The notes under the pieces: generated by a model
The model's database searches: none
Told to the model about the DNA's origin: nothing
What the model saw: the letters and a program-made list of their open reading frames with translations, nothing else
In this document: positions 59,901 to 64,000 of the stretch, piece by piece
Position numbering within the stretch: the first letter of the stretch is position 1
Layout: each line of letters opens with the position of its first letter
NCBI GenBank assembly: GCA_013339895.1
Contig: JABACO010000005.1
Span: forward strand, 1,228,883-1,292,882
Reading direction: 5' to 3'
Source of the DNA: Ephydatia muelleri
Lineage: Eukaryota > Porifera > Demospongiae > Spongillida > Spongillidae
DNA length: 64,000 bases
Position numbers and translations under genes: made by a program

Positions 59901-62900
59901 GATATCAAGAGGACGTCGAGGAGAACCGTGTTGCTAAAAGGTAGAAGTACAAGGACAATTAAGTTGCCATTAAGGTGTCTGGAGTCGGTATTGGAATGAC
60001 CCCGATGCTGTCCAATTGGCTAAACGTATACCATACCTGACCCGTCCAGACTTAAAGTGAACTGCCAAGACGACAGCGTATCGCAGGGGTCTTAGAACAG
60101 TTACCATGACCACCAAAGGTATTTTATATCATGTTGTATTGCACTAGCATTAAAAGCTAAGGGGTAGGTTGTGCATGCAATATGGGTTAAATACTAACTT
60201 GTGCATGTTAGGGATCTGCACAAAACCATTCAGTGTACAAGTCATCCAGTTGTGACCTGAATATTGGGTGTGATCTTTAGAAGGTCTGACGTACAATAAG
60301 GCTTCCATTTTTAACGCCTGAGGCTAATTTTGTGCTTACATAATAGGTCCTTTATGTGATGTATGGCTTCACTTTTAACAAACACACCTCACACACGCGC
60401 ACTCACCCCCACACACCCACACATGCATGCACACACACACACACACACACATACACACAGGCACACATGCCTGAGTGTGTGAATACTTATGTTGCTATTG
60501 AATTTTTTAGGGTTGGCTAAATCTGACAACTATCTTCTCCCTACAGTTACTCCCTGTACAAACCCAACCCTTGTGCAATAATGAACTAGTGGTGCTCCAG
60601 GCACCGCCAGTACCACCTCCTCCACCACTACCTCCAGGATGGCCGGCACCACCACCTTCACCTTCAAACGAACTCACAACAGTATAAAGCACGGCCATTG
60701 GGTGGGGGTGTGTGTGTGGGGGGGGGGGATTTGCTAATAAACATATCACCACCTCCATTGCTGTCCAAATTTTGCTGATTGACTCCGGTCATGTAAAGAT
60801 GCTACGAAAGTGAAAAAAAAAAAACATACTGCAGTAGACACCTCTGATGAGGCATGGTTGCAGGCTCAACTCAGTCTTAGTCGTGGGGGTCTTGGGTTGC
60901 GGTCTCTATCATCTCATGCTGCTGCAGCTTACATTGCTTCCCTTTGTTCTTCGGACTTTAGTTCCCTCTCTAGTTTGCATCTCACCTCAGCAATTGGGAA
61001 GTTTAACTCCTCTGTTTCACCATCTGATGTGGTTTCAGTAGAAAGCCTTGCACAGCGGCCTCCAATACAGAAAGCCTTATCTGCCAAGATTGACGACTTC
61101 CAGTTTAACCAGCTCTTCAACTCATCTTCCTTGGCAGACAGGGCCCGCCTTTTGTCCATTTCATCTCCCCATGCTTCGTCGTGGTTGTCAGTTGTCCCTT
61201 CCGAAGGTCTAGGCCTTCATTTAAATCCTGACCAGTTCCAAGTGGCATCAAGTGGTGGCTTGGTCTTGACACATCCGGGGGATCACTGTGCTCCTTATGT
61301 CCAGACACTGTGCTCGATCCATTAGGCCATCATGCCTCCACATGTAAGCGTGGGGGTGATGCTGTGTTTCGCCACAATAGACTTCGCGATGTTGTAGCGA
61401 AGTCGTGTAGGTTGGCCCACCTGAGTGTTAAAGTTGAGGCCGGAAATAACCTAACACCAGACCACAGTCATACAAGACCAGCTGATGTCCTTGTCCAGAA
61501 CTGGTCCAGAGGCAGGCCAGCAGCCTTCAACATCTGTGTGACCTCACCGCTTAATACACTTACTTTGTCAGAAGCGGGGGGTTTGTGCAGGTGCCGCAGC
61601 CCAGGCTGGAGAGGTCAGGAAGCACTCAGCTAATGATGACAAATGTGGAGATCTGGGTTGGTTTTGTGTCCCCCTGGTGACTGAAACTTATGGAGCATGG
61701 GGAGCTGAGGCCAAGGCCTGTTTCTCCCAGCTGGCTTCGAGGCTTTCCATCAGGCTTCAAAAGCCCAAATCAGTCATTCTTTATGAACTATATGGTCGCT
61801 TAAACACATGTCTCGTTCGTTGTGTTGCTACGACCATATTAAGTAGGATCCAGTCCTCGTAACTTTTTCCTGTGTTTATTCTTGGTGTAATTTTGTAATA
61901 ATAAAAATATTATATTTAATAATACGAAAAAAGTAAATAAAAACATTCTCTATACGAGAATGTTGGTGGCATTTAAGAATGAAAGACAATGGAGGTGTAA
62001 AAATCATGGAAACAAGATTTGACTGGAATGGGACTGGGTAAAATGAACTAGGCCTATATTAGCACACTCTGGTATCGGCATGCACTAATTTAGAATGTAA
62101 TGAGTGTGCTAAATATAGGTCTAGTTCAGTCTAGTATTGTTTTATATACATTTTTTTTTAGTTTGCTCAAATGCTCAGCTCACTACTGCTTCATGCAGTT
62201 TAGTCGGTTTAAATTAAGAAGGTAAGGTTTTGGCCCAAGATGCTAACCTTGTCAGAGCACATCCTTTTGTGTGCATCATGTATAATGAAACTCTTGAACT
62301 AAGAATAAAGAATGCCACATGTAGAGTATTTCTCTATGAGAAATGTTGTGTTTAAATTATCTTGTGTCATTAATGCATCAGTACAATCAAATTCCATGCA
62401 ATGGAGCTCAATTAACAGTACAGACTATTGCACAACCAATTTGTCAAACTGAATAATTATTATTCCAGCTGTTGTGTAATTAGAATACGCAATACTTGCA
62501 ACGTACTCTTGTACATACAAATATGAACATGTTCTCAAAGGGTTGTAAGGAGCTCCAGGAGGAAGTGAACAAGCTGAAGGTTGAACAAGACCAAGCATGG
62601 AGCACAAGTGAAAAACTGGAGATGAGCAACAACGAACTTCGAGATTCAAGCAATGCCTTCAGCAGTCAGCTAGCTCTTGCTTTAAAGGTATGGCACATTG
62701 CTTAAACATATACAGTCATTTCTGGTGCTGTAGTCATTAATGCTGTGTATGCCTATATGAACTGTGAATACATTTGTACTTAATATTATTTCATTATTGG
62801 AATCGTTTCCGCGAATAGGGATCTAATGCATACATGATAAAATTTCCAGTACGTGCAATAGAAATGTAACGCTTGTGTTGAAATGTATGGCTGATTAAAG

Positions 62901-63348
62901 TTCAGAGATACTCCGATTCTCAGTGCGTAAGAAGCAATGTGTAGAGGACATTTTAGACTTATAGAATATCCAAAAAATTGAAATCTTGAAAAACAGGAAT
63001 CGATCCCATTATGCATTTATACAGTAGTCATTTATTAGAACAAAAATACAACAGATGCACAAAGAAGTGTAGGGCAGTACTCTGGTGGGGGAAGGGACCA
63101 ATAATAAATATAATATTATCATAACTATATCACCAGTAGGATTGATTTGTGCCAACTTGTGAATATGCAAATGTTACACATGTGTGTGTGTTCACAAGCT
63201 ATATCTATATATGAACCTTTCTCATTTGACCAGTCAGTGGAAGGGTTTGTTATTTTTAACTTGTAACATGAAGCTAAAGGAATATTCTCATTATGCTGCA
63301 TCACAGGACAAGGACACTCTACAGCTTCAGCTTAAAGCCATGGATAAA
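56923..63348 (+). CDS. Coiled-coil protein gene, 5' part (continues past window)
   Basis: Five exons join in frame: 56923-56984 (MDQTPSRDELDDEQMAVDE, acidic start), 57037-57073 (SQEPQAGSTQCP), 57772-57897 (CKTLQEEVHTLKTELNQ..., 42 codons), 62541-62687 (CKELQEEVNKLKVEQDQ..., 49 codons) and 63307-63348 (DKDTLQLQLKAMDK), each with GT-AG ends. The exons at 57772 and 62541 both begin GCK-x-LQEEV-x-x-LK and end LALK- or AALK-like, so they arose by exon duplication. Heptad spacing of Leu/Val predicts a long coiled coil. There is no other domain, so the function cannot be told. Its start codon lacks support other than the frame and the following donor. The intron 57898-62540 holds transposon remnants. 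The gene runs into the N gap. Confidence 0.65.
58068..58098. repeat. (ATGT)n microsatellite
   Basis: About seven tetranucleotide units in the intron of the coiled-coil gene. Confidence 0.9.
58258..59072. mobile_element. Long palindromic MITE, family 1 relative, 815 bp
   Basis: Ends GGGACAGTTTCCGAG and CTCGGAAACTGTCCC, flanked by the 4 bp repeat ATAT (58254-58257 and 59073-59076). Almost the whole element is one inverted repeat with arms of about 395 bp; for example TTTTTCCCGCTCGATTCGCG near 58617 meets its inverse near 58695. The outer ~130 bp are related to the 250 bp elements; the inner arms are extra. It could fold into a very long hairpin. No coding capacity. Confidence 0.9.
59786..59998 (+). 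mobile_element. Possible Helitron-like protein fragment
   Basis: In one frame the strand reads TSVCNSYKADSKKKGSVLDS and YNADIESKRSARRQ, then YQEDVEENR after a stop. Repeats of the form Y-x-A-x-x-E-x-K-R-x-A are found near the N end of Helitron-type helicase proteins of marine invertebrates as far as I recall. The match is short and decayed. Confidence 0.3.
60391..60470. repeat. (CA)n microsatellite
   Basis: CA-rich tract with short C runs. In the coiled-coil gene intron. Confidence 0.9.
60835..61862 (+). mobile_element. LINE 3'-end fragment 6 (best preserved)
   Basis: Plus strand reads LSLSRGGLGLRSLSSHAAAA, FNQLFNSSSLADRARLLS, then in the next frame LDPLGHHASTCKRGGD, VFRHNRLRDVV, HTRPADVLVQNWSRGRPAAF and, in a third frame, ETYGAWGAEAKACFSQLASR and LYELYGRLNTCLVR. 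This is the last third of a non-LTR retrotransposon protein; the GGLGLRS part follows the reverse transcriptase. The GHH-C / RHN / RPADV group may be a restriction-like endonuclease. At least two frame breaks. It is a model for reading the other five fragments. Confidence 0.75.
62044..62129. repeat. 86 bp inverted repeat
   Basis: TGAACTAGGCCTATATTAGC is repeated inverted as GCTAAATATAGGTCTAGTTC, with arms of about 25 bp and two mismatches. A small foldback in the intron. Confidence 0.75.
62799..63007. mobile_element. MITE, family 2, ~210 bp
   Basis: Reverse orientation relative to 7235-7476; shares CTCCGATTCTCAGTGCGTAAG and the GTTTCCGCG end. The right end (CAGGAATCGATCCC) is more degenerate. 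It sits in the intron between the exons at 62541 and 63307. Confidence 0.65.
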
Positions 63349-63807
63349 GTAAGCAGTACATTTGTCTAGTATTGTGCAAAATATTATGGCATTGATGGAT
63401 TGATAATAGCAACTGCTACCATTCTCATGTCTCATATTAAGTTACAGGTCTTTAGTGATACATTACATATAGCAGAACAACTGCAGTCCATCTCACATCT
63501 AATGCTTTGGAATAAGATCGCTTAATTATGTCATGTATTTGTGTACTGTAATTATACAGGTTTCCACAGTTTCATACGATAATTGATATCAATAGTACTG
63601 TCAATGAATGCTATGAATATTAATTAATTCGGGTACGCATGGGGGGGGGGGCCTTTGGCCCATCGAGCAGACACCTATGCCGTGTGTGACAATTGTGATG
63701 CAGGGACGGGTTGCACAAAGTACACGCCAAACCCGTACGCGTGGTCACCCGAAGAAGGCTAGTACAGTGCACAAAACAGCACATCAATTAATGACAGTAT
63801 GTGAAGC
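63349..63807. other. Intron sequence before the gap
   Basis: AT-rich, with a run of 12 G near 63641-63652 just before the assembly gap. No exon recognised. Confidence 0.5.
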
Positions 63808-64000
63808 NNNNNNNNNNNNNNNNNNNNNNNNNNNNNNNNNNNNNNNNNNNNNNNNNNNNNNNNNNNNNNNNNNNNNNNNNNNNNNNNNNNNNNNNNNNNN
63901 NNNNNNNNNNNNNNNNNNNNNNNNNNNNNNNNNNNNNNNNNNNNNNNNNNNNNNNNNNNNNNNNNNNNNNNNNNNNNNNNNNNNNNNNNNNNNNNNNNNN
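63808..64000. other. Assembly gap (N)
   Basis: All N to the end of the window. Confidence 1.

Overview
The window reads as nuclear DNA of an AT-rich invertebrate animal with short introns (about 50-500 bp), GT-AG splice sites, many transposon remnants and long simple repeats. An early-branching metazoan such as a demosponge would fit (repetitive marine-invertebrate style LINE, hAT, Gypsy and ubiquitin-like/RBR genes), but nothing in the sequence fixes the species. All gene models here were built by eye from exon homology, splice signals and reading phase.

The theme of the window is ubiquitin signalling. Five ubiquitin-specific protease (USP, peptidase C19) loci lie within 56 kb. USP-A (1-6697, +) is a decayed copy of USP-B (37745-43511, +). 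USP-E (7931-28057, +) is cut in two inside one exon by an 18.5 kb satellite array. USP-D (28520-30099, -) keeps the 3' half of a catalytic domain plus a repeat and a coiled-coil tail. USP-C (48323-55381, +) looks whole, with 15 exons and a huge 14-residue coding minisatellite before the catalytic domain. Between USP-B and USP-C a divergent pair shares a 273 bp spacer: an 88-residue ubiquitin-like protein with a Gly-Gly and a six-residue tail (44772-45101, -), and a ubiquitin-like/RBR-type E3 ligase gene (45375-46534, +). A fragment of a second RBR gene follows USP-A (6900-7219), so a USP plus RBR block was duplicated.

Layout: 1-7219 duplicated USP-A/RBR block, carrying a 250 bp MITE and a TTAA-flanked transposon that itself holds an internally deleted hAT; 7235-9106 second MITE family and the left part of USP-E; 9107-27562 about 101 copies of a 183 bp satellite with higher-order repeats; 27563-28057 right part of USP-E; 28520-30099 USP-D; 30474-33060 broken Ty3/Gypsy element; 33130-37745 four LINE 3'-end fragments, a MITE, a foldback and one candidate orphan exon; 37745-43511 USP-B; 43866-44260 pogo/Tigger remnant; 44772-46534 UBL and UBL-RBR pair; 48323-55381 USP-C; 55540-55920 LINE fragment; 56923-63348 and beyond, the 5' part of a coiled-coil gene with an 815 bp palindromic MITE and a sixth LINE fragment in its 4.6 kb intron; 63808-64000 is an N gap.

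Together a possible modifier (UBL), a ligase that carries a related UBL, and several deconjugating enzymes (USPs) sit side by side. Whether they act on each other is an inference; the gene neighbourhood, the shared intron position of the two UBLs and the shared exon lengths of the USPs are what the sequence shows.
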